In this document: one piece after another, positions 24,021 to 33,342 of the stretch
How the letters are laid out: every line of letters begins with the position of its first letter
Position numbering within the stretch: the stretch's first letter is position 1
Assembly (NCBI RefSeq): GCF_021531435.1
Contig: NZ_JAFBIS010000006.1
Coordinates: 61,147 to 125,146 of the forward strand
Source of the DNA: Oscillibacter valericigenes
Lineage (GTDB): Bacteria; Bacillota; Clostridia; Oscillospirales; Oscillospiraceae
Length of the DNA: 64,000 bases
Reading direction: 5' to 3'
Translations under genes and position numbers: made by a program
The notes under the pieces: generated by a model
Told to the model about the DNA's origin: nothing
Databases searched by the model: none
What the model saw: the letters and a program-made list of their open reading frames with translations, nothing else

Positions 24021-25283
24021 CTACTCTTCTGTCTCTATCCGGGCGATGTCCGCCCCCAGGTCCCGCAGGTCGCCCACGATGTCCTGATAGCCCCGGTCGA
24101 TGTGTCCGATCTCGGAAACATGGGTCTGGCCCTCCGCCGCCAGCGCCGCCACGCACAGCGCCGCCCCGCCCCGGAGGTCGGTACACCGGAGGTTCGTGCC
24201 GTGGAGGGTCTCCGTCCCGGTGACCACCGCCACCCGTCCGGCCACCCGGATGTCCGCCCCCATGCGGGTCAGCTCATCCACATGGCGGTAGCGGTTCTCA
24301 AAAATATTCTCCTCAAAGACCGTGGTCCCCCGGCTCCGCAGCAGCGCCGCCATCAAAACGGCCTGGGCGTCGGTGGGGAAACCCGGGTAGGGCGCCGTCC
24401 GGACAGGCCGGACCGCTTTCGGCCGTCCCCGGCAGGCGCAGGCGATGCCCTCCGCCGATCTCCGGACGTCGCAGCCCGCCTCCCGCAGCACGGCGGTGAC
24501 GGTGGACAAGTGCTGTTCCCTGGCCCCCCGGAGGAAGCCCTCTCCCCCGGCGGAGGCCACCGCGCACAGGTATGTCGCGGCGGCGATGCGGTCCGGCATC
24601 ACGGTGTAGGCGCAGCCGTGGAGCTGCCGCCCGCCCTCAATTGTAATGGCGGAGGTCCCCGCGCCGGACACTTTGCCGCCGCAGGCATTCAAAAAGTCCT
24701 GGAGGTCGCCGATCTCCGGCTCCCGGGCGGCGTTGCAGATGGTGGTGACGCCCTCGGCGCCGCAGGCCGCCAGCATCAGGTTCTCCGTGGCCCCCACGGA
24801 GGGCAGGCTCAGCACCAGCTCACGGCCCTGCAGCCGGGCCGCCCTGCAGTGGAGCAGGCCGCCGGAGTCGTCGATCTCCGCGCCCAGCTCCCGCAGGCCA
24901 TTGAGATGCAGGTCGATGGGCCGGGGCCCCAGCTCACAGCCGCCGGGGTAGCTCAGCTCCGCCTGCCCGCACCGGGCCAGAATAGCCCCCAGGAAAATGG
25001 CGGAGGAGCGCATTTCCCGCATGAGCGTATCAGAGATGGCGCAGCCGTTCAGTCCGGCGGTGTCCACCAGCAGACTGGCGCCCTCCCACCGGGCCTGACA
25101 CCCCAGAGACTGCAGGATGCGGACCGAGGCGTCCACGTCCCGGAGCCGGGGGCAGTTCCGCACTTCCACCTGTCCGGCGGTCAGCAGGGTGGCCGCCAGG
25201 ATGGGCAGCACGCTGTTCTTTGCCCCCTGGATGGCGACCTCGCCCCGCAGCGGCCTGCCGCCGCGAATCAAAAGCTGGCTCAT
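24021..25283 (-). CDS. murA: MurA, UDP-GlcNAc 1-carboxyvinyltransferase
   Basis: A 420-residue cytosolic enzyme that transfers enolpyruvate from PEP to UDP-GlcNAc, the first committed step of peptidoglycan synthesis and the target of fosfomycin. Conserved elements are QGAKNSVLPILAA near the N-terminus (with the catalytic KN pair) and PGGCELGPRPIDLHL with the active-site cysteine retained, so fosfomycin sensitivity is expected. The ATG at 25283 follows GGAGGGG. It lies between murG and divIB, where Bacillus has murB. Confidence 0.95.
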   Translation of the reverse strand: MSQLLIRGGRPLRGEVAIQGAKNSVLPILAATLLTAGQVEVRNCPRLRDVDASVRILQSLGCQARWEGASLLVDTAGLNGCAISDTLMREMRSSAIFLGAILARCGQAELSYPGGCELGPRPIDLHLNGLRELGAEIDDSGGLLHCRAARLQGRELVLSLPSVGATENLMLAACGAEGVTTICNAAREPEIGDLQDFLNACGGKVSGAGTSAITIEGGRQLHGCAYTVMPDRIAAATYLCAVASAGGEGFLRGAREQHLSTVTAVLREAGCDVRRSAEGIACACRGRPKAVRPVRTAPYPGFPTDAQAVLMAALLRSRGTTVFEENIFENRYRHVDELTRMGADIRVAGRVAVVTGTETLHGTNLRCTDLRGGAALCVAALAAEGQTHVSEIGHIDRGYQDIVGDLRDLGADIARIETEE

Positions 25284-25347
25284 ATCCTTCCCCTCCATAC
25301 CCAAAATGGTCTCACCGTCCCATCCTATGGGCAAAGGGGAAAAGTGG

Positions 25348-26484
25348 TTACTTTGTGATATTCAGGATCACCTGGTAGATGCGTTCCGTGGCGTCCCGGA
25401 TGCCCAGGGAAGCCATGGCCTTTTCCATTCCCGCTCTCCTGGCGCCGTCGTGGAGGATGCCGCAGACCGCCTGAAACAGCGCCTGGCCGGAGCTATCCTT
25501 TTCCAGCAGCACCGCCGCGCCGCCGGCCTCCTCCAGCGCCCGGGCGTTTTTCTCCTGATGGTTGTTGGTCACGTAGGGGGACGGCACGATGAGGGCGGGC
25601 ACGCCCAGGGCTGTCAGCTCGCTGATGGTGGAGGCACCGGCCCGGCAGATGACCAGATCCGCCGCCCGCATGACGGGGGCCATATCGTAGATGTACTCCC
25701 GCACCTGCAAAGACGGGTGCCGCTCCAGCTCCACGCCTTTTTCCTTCAGCAATGCCATGATCTGCGGGTATCCGCTCTTTCCGGCGCCGTGGATGTGGTG
25801 GAAGGGCTCCTTTGCCGCCTCCAGGGCCAGGAAGTCCGCCATCTGGCGGTTCATGCCGGAGGCCCCCAGGGACCCCCAGAAGGACACGATGAGGGGCCGG
25901 CCGTCGTCCACGCCCAGCTTTCGTTTGGCCTCCTCCTTCGTCAGTGCGAAGAAATCCCCCCGGACCGGCGTGCCGGTGACCAGCACCTTGTCCGGGTGCT
26001 TGTAATGCCGGCGGCAGGACTCGAAGCCCACCATGATGCGGTCCGCGAAGGGCTCCAGCATCTCGGTGGTCAGGCCCGGCACCATGTTGGACTCATGGAC
26101 CGCCGTGGGGATGCCCATTTTCGCCGCGGCCTTCACCACGGGAAAGCTGGCGTAGCCCCCGGTGCCCACCACCACGTCAGGCCGAAACTCCTTCAAAATG
26201 GCCCGTGCCTCCCGGGGGGAGCGGACCAGATTGCACAGGGACACCAGGTTGTGTTTGATCTCTTTTGGCTTCAAAGAGCGGTGGAAACTGGAAATGTGGA
26301 CGGTGCGAAAGGCATAGCCCGCCTTGGGCACCAAATCCTTTTCCAACCCCCGCTCCGCGCCTACGAATAAAAATTCCGTCTCCGGGTCCTTTTCGTGCAT
26401 GAGCTGTGCCAGCGCGATGGCGGGATTCACATGCCCCGCCGTGCCGCCGCAGGTAAAGATGACCCGGTTTAATTTCTTTTCCAT
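25348..26484 (-). CDS. murG: MurG, lipid II-forming glycosyltransferase
   Basis: A 378-residue GT28 enzyme at the inner face of the membrane that adds GlcNAc to lipid I. The N-terminal loop CGGTAGHVNPAIA, the VGTGGYASFPVVKAA loop and the C-terminal CRAGASTISELTALGVPALIVP motif with the nucleotide-sugar-binding glutamate are all present. The ATG at 26484 is chosen because GGAG lies eight bases upstream; an upstream in-frame start at 26526 lies inside a hairpin. It is followed by murA and preceded by a 268-base structured gap after ftsW. Confidence 0.96.
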   Translation of the reverse strand: MEKKLNRVIFTCGGTAGHVNPAIALAQLMHEKDPETEFLFVGAERGLEKDLVPKAGYAFRTVHISSFHRSLKPKEIKHNLVSLCNLVRSPREARAILKEFRPDVVVGTGGYASFPVVKAAAKMGIPTAVHESNMVPGLTTEMLEPFADRIMVGFESCRRHYKHPDKVLVTGTPVRGDFFALTKEEAKRKLGVDDGRPLIVSFWGSLGASGMNRQMADFLALEAAKEPFHHIHGAGKSGYPQIMALLKEKGVELERHPSLQVREYIYDMAPVMRAADLVICRAGASTISELTALGVPALIVPSPYVTNNHQEKNARALEEAGGAAVLLEKDSSGQALFQAVCGILHDGARRAGMEKAMASLGIRDATERIYQVILNITK

Positions 26485-26752
26485 CCTATCAACTCCATTT
26501 CTTTTGCCAGAGGCAAAAGAAATCATTCAAATCATTTTTGTCAGGACACCCTCCAGAGGGGCCTCTCTTGCCCCTGCGGGGCAATTCACCTTCTGCGCCT
26601 GACAAAAATTCCCCGACCCAGCCGCCCAGGACGGCGTTCACCAGTCCGCAGACTGGTGGGGGGAATCTACTGCGCAGCCGTTAGCAGCTCTGCTGCTTTA
26701 CGGATGGGGCGTCCCTCTTGCGGGCAAAGGGGGCCTGCTCCCCCTTGAAAGC
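26485..26752 (-). repeat. hairpin-rich spacer between ftsW and murG
   Basis: No gene is visible in these 268 bases. Inverted repeats include TTTCTTTTGCC (26498-26522, 11-bp perfect stem), an outer 12-bp pair ATTTTTGTCAGG (26534-26545 with 26598-26609) that encloses AGAGG (26555-26566) and TTGCCCC (26568-26584), CACCAGTC (26639-26658), CCGT/AGCAG nested pairs (26678-26703) and AAGGGGG (26727-26746). Confidence 0.75.
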
Positions 26753-27979
26753 CTACCCCGCCTTTGTCGGCTTCATTTGCCGTGATACTGACAAAACGAT
26801 CCCCATTTCCGCCAGCTGGATCAGCAGCGCCGTGCCGCCGTAGCTGAAAAACGGCAGGGAGATGCCCGTGGTGGGCAGCAAGCCCGTCACCACGCCGATG
26901 TTCAGAAACACCTGCATGGCGATCAGGGTGGTGACGCCCACCACCAGCAGACAGCCGAAGCGGTCCCGGGTGTGGAGGGCGATCCAGTAGCCCCGCAGGA
27001 TCAGCGCCGCGAACAGCAGCATGATGATGGATGCGCCGATAAGCCCCAATTCCTCGCAGATGATGGCGAAGATAAAGTCGTTGTGCTCCTCCGGCAGATA
27101 GAGGAACTTCTGGCGGCTCTTGCCCAGGCCCACGCCCAGCAAACCGCCGGAGCCGATGGAGATCAGGCTCTGGGAGAGCTGGTAGCCGTCGCCCCGGGCG
27201 TCGATAAAGGGATCCTGCCACATGGCGATCCGGGACTGGCCGTATTTGATGACGCCGCTGAGCATCAGGGCCGCCACGCCGCCCACAAAGCCCACCGCCG
27301 CGCCCACCCAGGCCCAGCGGATGCCGCCCACCAGCATCAGCGCGGCGCCGGTGCCCAAAATCAGCACTGTGCCGGACAGGTGGGGCTCCAGCATCATCAG
27401 CACCGCCAGCACGCCCAGGATCAGCAAATAGGGGAGGATACCGTAACGGGTGGTGCGCATCTTGTCTTTTTTCTTGGAGATGGTGTCGGAAAAATACAGT
27501 ACCACCGCCATTTTTGCGATCTCAGAGGGCTGAAATTGAAGCGATGTTCCGGGGAAGCCCAGCCAGCGCCGCGCATTGTTGCGCACAATGCCGATGCCGG
27601 GGATCGCCACCAGGATCAAAAGAATGACGGAGACATACAACAGCGGCTTTGCGAACTTTCGAAACCACTGGTAATTGATCTTGCTGATCAAGAACATGGC
27701 CGCCACACCCATCACCGCGAAAATCCCCTGCTTGCGGAAGTAGAAGGTAGGGTCGTTGTTCTTCGTCTCATAATAGGCGGAGGGAAAACTGGCGGACAGC
27801 AGCATGACAAGCCCGATGGCTGTCAACAGCAGCACCAGAAGGCAGAAAGTCAGGTCGATGGGCCCCTTGGCCAGTTCCCGGCTCTCCTGCTCCTTTTCCT
27901 TTCTCAGCCGCTGCCGCTCCTGCCGCTCCAGCGCTTCCTCCCGGCTCATGGGCCGGCGGCGCTGCTTCTGCTGCGTCAA
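26753..27979 (-). CDS. ftsW: FtsW, lipid II polymerase of the divisome
   Basis: A 408-residue SEDS-family membrane protein that polymerises glycan strands at the septum with its partner PBP. About ten membrane helices are visible, starting at residue 40, with conserved NNARRWLGFPG, the LEPHLSGT segment holding the catalytic aspartate/glutamate region, and the C-terminal TTGISLPFFSYGGTAL signature. The start is taken at a TTG (27979) because AAAGGAGGT is seven bases upstream; a GTG at 28036 lacks a ribosome site. The first 40 residues are strongly charged (RRRPMSREEALERQERQRLR) and cytoplasmic. Confidence 0.93.
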   Translation of the reverse strand: MTQQKQRRRPMSREEALERQERQRLRKEKEQESRELAKGPIDLTFCLLVLLLTAIGLVMLLSASFPSAYYETKNNDPTFYFRKQGIFAVMGVAAMFLISKINYQWFRKFAKPLLYVSVILLILVAIPGIGIVRNNARRWLGFPGTSLQFQPSEIAKMAVVLYFSDTISKKKDKMRTTRYGILPYLLILGVLAVLMMLEPHLSGTVLILGTGAALMLVGGIRWAWVGAAVGFVGGVAALMLSGVIKYGQSRIAMWQDPFIDARGDGYQLSQSLISIGSGGLLGVGLGKSRQKFLYLPEEHNDFIFAIICEELGLIGASIIMLLFAALILRGYWIALHTRDRFGCLLVVGVTTLIAMQVFLNIGVVTGLLPTTGISLPFFSYGGTALLIQLAEMGIVLSVSRQMKPTKAG

Positions 27980-28036
27980 ATCCTCCACCTCCTTTCCCAC
28001 AAAAGCTCCGCTTTTGCGGGAGCCCTGGAATTTCAC

Positions 28037-28131
28037 TCAAATCGCCCGAACTGAATTCGGTCGATTTCAAGATTTTGCCCTTCGGACAAAATACTTGACG
28101 CGCTAATGCGCGGTTCGCGCTTTGCGCTCAC
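28037..28131 (-). repeat. inverted repeats between mraY and ftsW
   Basis: The spacer holds AAATCG-C-CCGAA paired with TTCGG-T-CGATTT (28039-28067), ATTTTG paired with CAAAAT around a CCTTCGG core (28072-28092), and overlapping GCGC pairs around 28100-28128. No coding potential is seen. Confidence 0.65.
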
Positions 28132-29127
28132 TTAATATCTTCCCAGCACGCCCAAATACGCCAGCACGCAGAACGCCGCGGTCATGCCGGAAAACACGCC
28201 CACCAGCTTGTTTTCACTCCAGCCGGACAGCTCCAGGTGGTGGTGCAGAGGCGCCATCTTGAAAAAGCGCTTGCCGTGGGTGGCCTTGAAATAGGCCACC
28301 TGGATGATGTCGCTCATGGTCTCCGCAATATAGATGATGCCCACAGGGATCAAAATCAGGGGCATATCCATGGCAAAGCCCAGGGCCGCCACAGCGCCGC
28401 CGAGAAAGAGGCTTCCGGTATCGCCCATGAACACCTTGGCGGGATGGTGGTTGTAGACGAAGAACGCCGCCAGGCCGCCGGCCAGAGCCGCCGGAAACAG
28501 CGCCAGGGTGGTCATATGCCACAGCAGGGCCGTCACGGTAAAGAACACCATGACCACGAAGGTCACGCTGGCAGCCAGGCCGTCGATGCCGTCGGTCAGG
28601 TTCACCGCGTTGACGGCGCCCACGATGACGAAGGCCGCGAAAATCAGGTACACCACCCAGTTCACCGTGAAGGACACCTGGAGGAACGGCACATACAGGT
28701 CGTTGGTCAGCAGTCCCTCATACCGCATCAGGCACAGAAACACCACGGCGGCCAGCAGCTGCAGCAGGAATTTCTGCTTGGCGGTCAGGCCCTCGTTCTG
28801 GTGCTGGCGCACCTTGCGGTAGTCATCCACAAAGCCGATCAGTCCGAAGCACAGGGAGAACAGGTAGACATAGAGATGGGCAAACTCCCCCTGCAGCATC
28901 TGTCCCCAGCCCAGCAAAAATACCACCACGCCGGCACCCAGGATGAACATGATACCGCCCATGGTGGGGGTGCCGGCTTTCCCGGCGTGCCACTTGGGGC
29001 CGTCCTCCCGGATCTCCTGTCCGGCTTTCAGCTTCCGCAGCTCCGCCAGCACGAACCGGCCGATAAACAGCGTCAATAAAAAGCTGACCGGCGCGGCAGC
29101 CCATGTCAAAATCGCCATCAGATCCAT
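28132..29127 (-). CDS. mraY: MraY, phospho-MurNAc-pentapeptide translocase
   Basis: A 331-residue polytopic enzyme that loads phospho-MurNAc-pentapeptide onto undecaprenyl phosphate to make lipid I. The magnesium-binding motifs are visible: GFVDDYRKV on the first cytoplasmic loop, NLTDGIDGLAA, and the histidine cluster MAPLHHHLELSGWSE. Ten membrane helices and the length fit the family. The ATG at 29127 has GGAGAGA upstream. In most Firmicutes murF precedes mraY and murD follows it; neither is here. Confidence 0.97.
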   Translation of the reverse strand: MDLMAILTWAAAPVSFLLTLFIGRFVLAELRKLKAGQEIREDGPKWHAGKAGTPTMGGIMFILGAGVVVFLLGWGQMLQGEFAHLYVYLFSLCFGLIGFVDDYRKVRQHQNEGLTAKQKFLLQLLAAVVFLCLMRYEGLLTNDLYVPFLQVSFTVNWVVYLIFAAFVIVGAVNAVNLTDGIDGLAASVTFVVMVFFTVTALLWHMTTLALFPAALAGGLAAFFVYNHHPAKVFMGDTGSLFLGGAVAALGFAMDMPLILIPVGIIYIAETMSDIIQVAYFKATHGKRFFKMAPLHHHLELSGWSENKLVGVFSGMTAAFCVLAYLGVLGRY

Positions 29128-29194
29128 TTCTTCTCTCTCCTTCCGCCGATCCTCCCGGCGTTTTCCCTTCTTTTGTGCAGTGGATTCCGGCGGG

Positions 29195-30643
29195 TCATTT
29201 CCCGGCGTTCAGATAGTCCGCCACGATCTCCCGTTCATCCATGTGGTGCTTCACATGATTGACTTCCTGGTACGTCTCATGGCCCTTGCCGCAGAGGACG
29301 ATGACATCCCCCGGTTGGGCGTGATCCAAGCAGAAGTGAATGGCCTCGATCCGGTCCTCCACCACGACGTAAGGGGTGTCGCTGCCCGCAAAGCCCGGCA
29401 GAATATCGGCAATGATGTCGGCAGGCACCTCCGTCCGGGGGTTGTCGGTGGTGACCACGGCAAAGTCCGCGATCTCCGCCGCCACTCTGCCCATCTTGGG
29501 CCGCTTCGTCTTATCCCGGTCGCCGCCGCAGCCGAACAGGGCGATGGTGCGCCCCTTGGCAAATCCCTTTACCGATGTCAGCACATTTTCCAGACCGTCG
29601 GGGCTGTGGGCGTAGTCGATGAGGATGGTGTAGTCCTTTCCCGGCGTCGGCACGACCTCTACCCGGCCCTTCACATGGGGCACAGCGGCCAGAACTTCGG
29701 CGCTCTTTTCCAGGGAAATTCCCAGAGCCAGAGCCGCGCCCAGCACATCCAGGGTATTATATACCATAAATCCGCCGGGGATATTCACCCGGATGGGTAC
29801 TTTTTCGTTCTCTGTCACCGCGGTAAAGGCGATATGGTCGGCTCCCAGACTGACATTCTCGGCCCGCAGGCCGCTCTCCGCCTTTTCGCTGTACGTCATC
29901 ACCTTGCAGGTCGCATGTTCCATCAGCCGTCCGGTCCAGGGGTCATCGGCGTTCACCACGCCGGTGTCACAGTTTTGGAACAGGATGGCCTTGGCGTCAC
30001 AGTAGGCCTCCATGGTCTTGTGGAAGTCCAGGTGGTCCTGGGTCAGGTTCGTAAAGATGCCCACGGCGTAATGGATGCCGTACACCCGGTCCAGATACAG
30101 GGCGTGGGAGGACGCCTCCATCACCACATGGGTGCAGCCGCCAGCGCGCATCTGGGCCAGCAGGCCTTGCAGCTCAAAGGATTCCGGAGTGGTGCGCTCC
30201 GTGGGGAGGACCTCCTGGCCGATCATGTTCTGGTTGGTTCCGATGAGTCCCACCTTGGCCCCCAGGGCCTGCTCCAGGATTGCCTTGAGCAGGTAGGTGG
30301 TGGTGGTCTTGCCGTTGGTGCCGGTGACCGCCACCATGGTCATATCGTCGGCGGGATGGCCGTAGAAGTTGGCGCCCACCACCGCCAGGGCACGGCGGGA
30401 ATCTGCCACCCGGACATAGGGCACCCCCTCCCGGGGCGTCTTTTCGCACAGCACCGCCGCCGCGCCGGCCTCCATGGCCTTTCCGATAAAATCGTGGCCG
30501 TCCACGGCGAAGCCGGGCATTGCGACAAACAAATCGCCGGGCCGGGTCTGGCGGGAGTCATAGCTCACATGGGAAATCTCCAGTTCCAGGTCCGCTGTGG
30601 CTTCCAGAACGGTCAGTCCCTGTAAAAGTTCCTTTAACTTCAT
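29195..30643 (-). CDS. murE: MurE, UDP-MurNAc-tripeptide synthetase
   Basis: A 482-residue Mur ligase that adds the third amino acid to UDP-MurNAc-L-Ala-D-Glu. The ATP loop TGTNGKTTTTYLL lies near residue 105, and the substrate motif DNPRTE near residue 399 is the form associated with meso-diaminopimelate, which predicts DAP-type peptidoglycan. The N-terminal uridine-binding domain includes SYDSRQTRPGDLFVAMPG. It starts with AAAGGA upstream of the ATG and follows the PBP gene after a 113-base structured gap. Confidence 0.96.
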   Translation of the reverse strand: MKLKELLQGLTVLEATADLELEISHVSYDSRQTRPGDLFVAMPGFAVDGHDFIGKAMEAGAAAVLCEKTPREGVPYVRVADSRRALAVVGANFYGHPADDMTMVAVTGTNGKTTTTYLLKAILEQALGAKVGLIGTNQNMIGQEVLPTERTTPESFELQGLLAQMRAGGCTHVVMEASSHALYLDRVYGIHYAVGIFTNLTQDHLDFHKTMEAYCDAKAILFQNCDTGVVNADDPWTGRLMEHATCKVMTYSEKAESGLRAENVSLGADHIAFTAVTENEKVPIRVNIPGGFMVYNTLDVLGAALALGISLEKSAEVLAAVPHVKGRVEVVPTPGKDYTILIDYAHSPDGLENVLTSVKGFAKGRTIALFGCGGDRDKTKRPKMGRVAAEIADFAVVTTDNPRTEVPADIIADILPGFAGSDTPYVVVEDRIEAIHFCLDHAQPGDVIVLCGKGHETYQEVNHVKHHMDEREIVADYLNAGK

Positions 30644-30756
30644 AGAAAACAGCCTCTTTTCCGCAAAATCAGCGGCTACTACCGCCTGCCGGTATTATAT
30701 ACAGGCAGTTTTGCGGTTTATATGGAAAAATGTGTTCAATACCTTGCAATTCCTGC
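30644..30756 (-). repeat. inverted repeat between the PBP gene and murE
   Basis: CCGCAAAA at 30661-30668 pairs with TTTTGCGG at 30709-30716, enclosing CTGCC (30686-30690) and GGCAG (30704-30708). No coding potential is seen. Confidence 0.55.
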
Positions 30757-33183
30757 TCAGTCGGCGCTGGTGGACTGGCTGCCGAACTGGACGGTCACCA
30801 CGCTGCCCGCTTTCAGCTCCGTGCCGGCCTCCTTATCCTGGGAGATGGCGAACACATTGCCGGAGGTGGCCGACGTGGCGCCCGCCACCTTCATGATGAG
30901 GCCCGCGTCGGTCAGGGCCTGGTTAGCCTGGGCCGCGGTCTTGCCCAGCACGTTAGGCACGGTGCTGGGCGCGTCGGATTTCTCCGCGCCCAGATAGAGG
31001 ATGATGATCGCGTTGTTGGGCACGATGGCGCCGCCCGCGGGGGTCTGGTCAGTGACGGTCTCACCGCTGCCTACGGTCTTGCAGGCAAAACCCGCGCCCT
31101 CCAGCACAGCCTTGGCGTCTGCCGCGGTCTTGCCCACCACATTAGGCACGGCGGCGTCGGCCCCCGCCATCTCCTCGGCGGTGTAGTCCGGCTCGATGCC
31201 CAGGTACGGCAGGATCTCCGCCATGATCTGGCTGGCGGTGGGCGCCACCATGTTGCCGCCGGAGACATAGGTGCCGGTGGTGCGGCTGGGGGTATCCATG
31301 GTCAGCAGCATGATGTACTGCGGGTCGTCCGCCGGGGCAAAGCACATGAAGGAGACCACCACGTCGCTGGTCCCGGTCTTATCGGCGGTGCCGGTCTTGC
31401 CGCCGATGCGGTAGCCCGCCACCTGGCCGTTCTTGCCGGTGCCGGAGGCCACCACGTATTCCAGGCACTGGCGCACCTTGGCGGAGGTTTCCTCGCTGAT
31501 GACCTGCCGCACCGGGGTGCTGTCGTGCTGGCTGATGATGCTGCCGTCGTCGTCCAGCACCTGGTCCACGATGTAGGGCGTGTACAGGTAGCCGCCGTTG
31601 ATGCAGGCCGCCTGAGCCCGGATCAGCTCCAGGGGCGTGACGTTGAAGGTCTGGCCGAAGGAGTAGGACGCCAGGGAGACCACGTTGGAATTAAAAGTCT
31701 TTTCATCGGAGAAAATGCCGGAGACCTCACCGATCATATCCACGCCGGTCTTTTCCATCAGGCCGAAGGATCTCAGATATTTGTAATACGTCTCCGTGCC
31801 GATCCGCAGGCCCATGGTGATGAACGCCGGGTTGCAGGAGTTTCCGGTGGCGGTCTTCAGATCCTGCAGGCCATGGCCGGCCTTCTTGGAACAGTTGATG
31901 GGCTTTGACCAGCCCTGGACCTTGATGGAACCGGTGCAATTGAAGGTGGTGTTCATGTTGACCACGCCCTCCTCCAGCGCCACCGCCAGGGTGATGGGCT
32001 TGAAGGTGGAACCGGGCTCATAGGTGGAGTCGATGCACTTGTTCCGCCACTGGGTCTGCACGGCGTTGTTCGTGGCCCCGCTGACCGCCGCCTGGTAATC
32101 CTCATCCGAGGCAAAGCTCATCCGCTGGGATTCCAGGTCCGCCAGGGTAGCCGTCAGCTTGGCTTTCAACGCATCGTCATACAGCGTGCCGTAGCTGTTC
32201 AGGTCGTAGTTGGGATAGGACGCCATGCCCACGATGGCGCCGGAGTTCACATCCATGACGATGCCGGTGGCGCCGTTCTTGGCGTCGAACTTCTTCACCA
32301 TGGATTCGATGCCCTTTTCCAGAGCCGCCTGGACGCTGACGTCCAATGTCAGCACCAGGTCGCTGCCGTTTTCGGCGTCGTAATACTGCTCATACTGGTA
32401 CAGGAGGTCCGTACCGGCGGCGTTCTTGGCGGTGACCGTCAGTCCGGCGGTACCCTCCAGTTCGGGATCGTACTTGGCCTCCAGGCCCACGCCGCCCCTG
32501 TTGTCGCCGTCCACAAAGCCAATGACGTTGGCAGCCAGGCTGCTGTACGGGTAAATGCGCTTGGAATCCGGGTTCATCCACACGCCGGTGAGCTTCTTCC
32601 GCTGGCCCTCGGGCACCTCATTGCCCTCCTCGTCGATCTCGCCGTTGATGAAGCGGCGGACCTCATCCGCCAGGGCCTGCTCCGTCTTTTTCTTGATGTT
32701 CACATACATCAGGTTGGTCTTGGTCATGCTCTCCTCGATCTTGGCCTGGTCCACATCCAGAATGCGGCTGAGGCCCCGGGCGATGTAGGCCTGGTCCCGG
32801 ACCTCCGGCGCGGTATAGCTCTCGCCCTTCTGGGCTGCCTTTTCCCGGGCGGCCTCGATGTCGGATTCCTGCTTTTCCACAAACGCGGCGATCTCCTTGG
32901 GGGAGATGTTGACCTCCTCCGCCGTGGAGGAGACCGCCAGCATATAGCCGTTGCGGTCATAGATGGTGCCCCGGGAGGCGGGAACGGTGGCGCTGCGGGT
33001 CTGCTGGTCCACGGCCTTCTCCCACATCTTGTCGTGCTGGTTGATCTGGAGGTCATACAGTTTCCAGAACAGGGCCGCGAAGGTGCATACGCCCAGGACC
33101 ACCATCAGGATCATGGTCCTGGTCCGCACCACGCGGTTGGCCCAGCGGGCGGCGTCACTTTTTCTGCGGGGATTCGATGCCAT
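30757..33183 (-). CDS. class B penicillin-binding protein with two PASTA domains
   Basis: An 808-residue septal or sporulation transpeptidase (FtsI/SpoVD/PbpB type). A basic N-terminus and one membrane helix (about 20-42) are followed by a PBP dimerisation domain (about 60-260), a transpeptidase domain with STFKPIT near residue 391 (serine nucleophile) and GGKTGTADKTG near 594, and two C-terminal PASTA domains (about 677-740 and 748-805; VPNVVGKTAADAKAVL and VPNVLGKTAAQANQAL). Position between ftsL and murE matches both pbpB and spoVD in Firmicutes. As it is the only class B PBP in the cluster, the division role is likely. Confidence 0.94.
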   Translation of the reverse strand: MASNPRRKSDAARWANRVVRTRTMILMVVLGVCTFAALFWKLYDLQINQHDKMWEKAVDQQTRSATVPASRGTIYDRNGYMLAVSSTAEEVNISPKEIAAFVEKQESDIEAAREKAAQKGESYTAPEVRDQAYIARGLSRILDVDQAKIEESMTKTNLMYVNIKKKTEQALADEVRRFINGEIDEEGNEVPEGQRKKLTGVWMNPDSKRIYPYSSLAANVIGFVDGDNRGGVGLEAKYDPELEGTAGLTVTAKNAAGTDLLYQYEQYYDAENGSDLVLTLDVSVQAALEKGIESMVKKFDAKNGATGIVMDVNSGAIVGMASYPNYDLNSYGTLYDDALKAKLTATLADLESQRMSFASDEDYQAAVSGATNNAVQTQWRNKCIDSTYEPGSTFKPITLAVALEEGVVNMNTTFNCTGSIKVQGWSKPINCSKKAGHGLQDLKTATGNSCNPAFITMGLRIGTETYYKYLRSFGLMEKTGVDMIGEVSGIFSDEKTFNSNVVSLASYSFGQTFNVTPLELIRAQAACINGGYLYTPYIVDQVLDDDGSIISQHDSTPVRQVISEETSAKVRQCLEYVVASGTGKNGQVAGYRIGGKTGTADKTGTSDVVVSFMCFAPADDPQYIMLLTMDTPSRTTGTYVSGGNMVAPTASQIMAEILPYLGIEPDYTAEEMAGADAAVPNVVGKTAADAKAVLEGAGFACKTVGSGETVTDQTPAGGAIVPNNAIIILYLGAEKSDAPSTVPNVLGKTAAQANQALTDAGLIMKVAGATSATSGNVFAISQDKEAGTELKAGSVVTVQFGSQSTSAD

Positions 33184-33342
33184 GTTTGTTCCTCCTCAGG
33201 CGGGGCCTGATGTCCATAGAAGATTCAAGGGAGTGAGAACTCCGCTCTCACTCCCCTGGGGTGCTGCTGTCAGGCGCCGTATCCGGCCTGCGCGGGCCGG
33301 CAGGCGGTCGCTGGCCTTGGATACAGCATTATAGTGCGGCGG
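33184..33342 (-). repeat. inverted repeats between ftsL and the PBP gene
   Basis: GGGAGTGAGA pairs with TCTCACTCCC (33229-33255, 10-bp perfect stem) and CCGGCC pairs with GGCCGG (33283-33300), the latter enclosed by GTATCC/GGATAC (33279-33284 and 33319-33324). No gene is visible. Confidence 0.65.
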
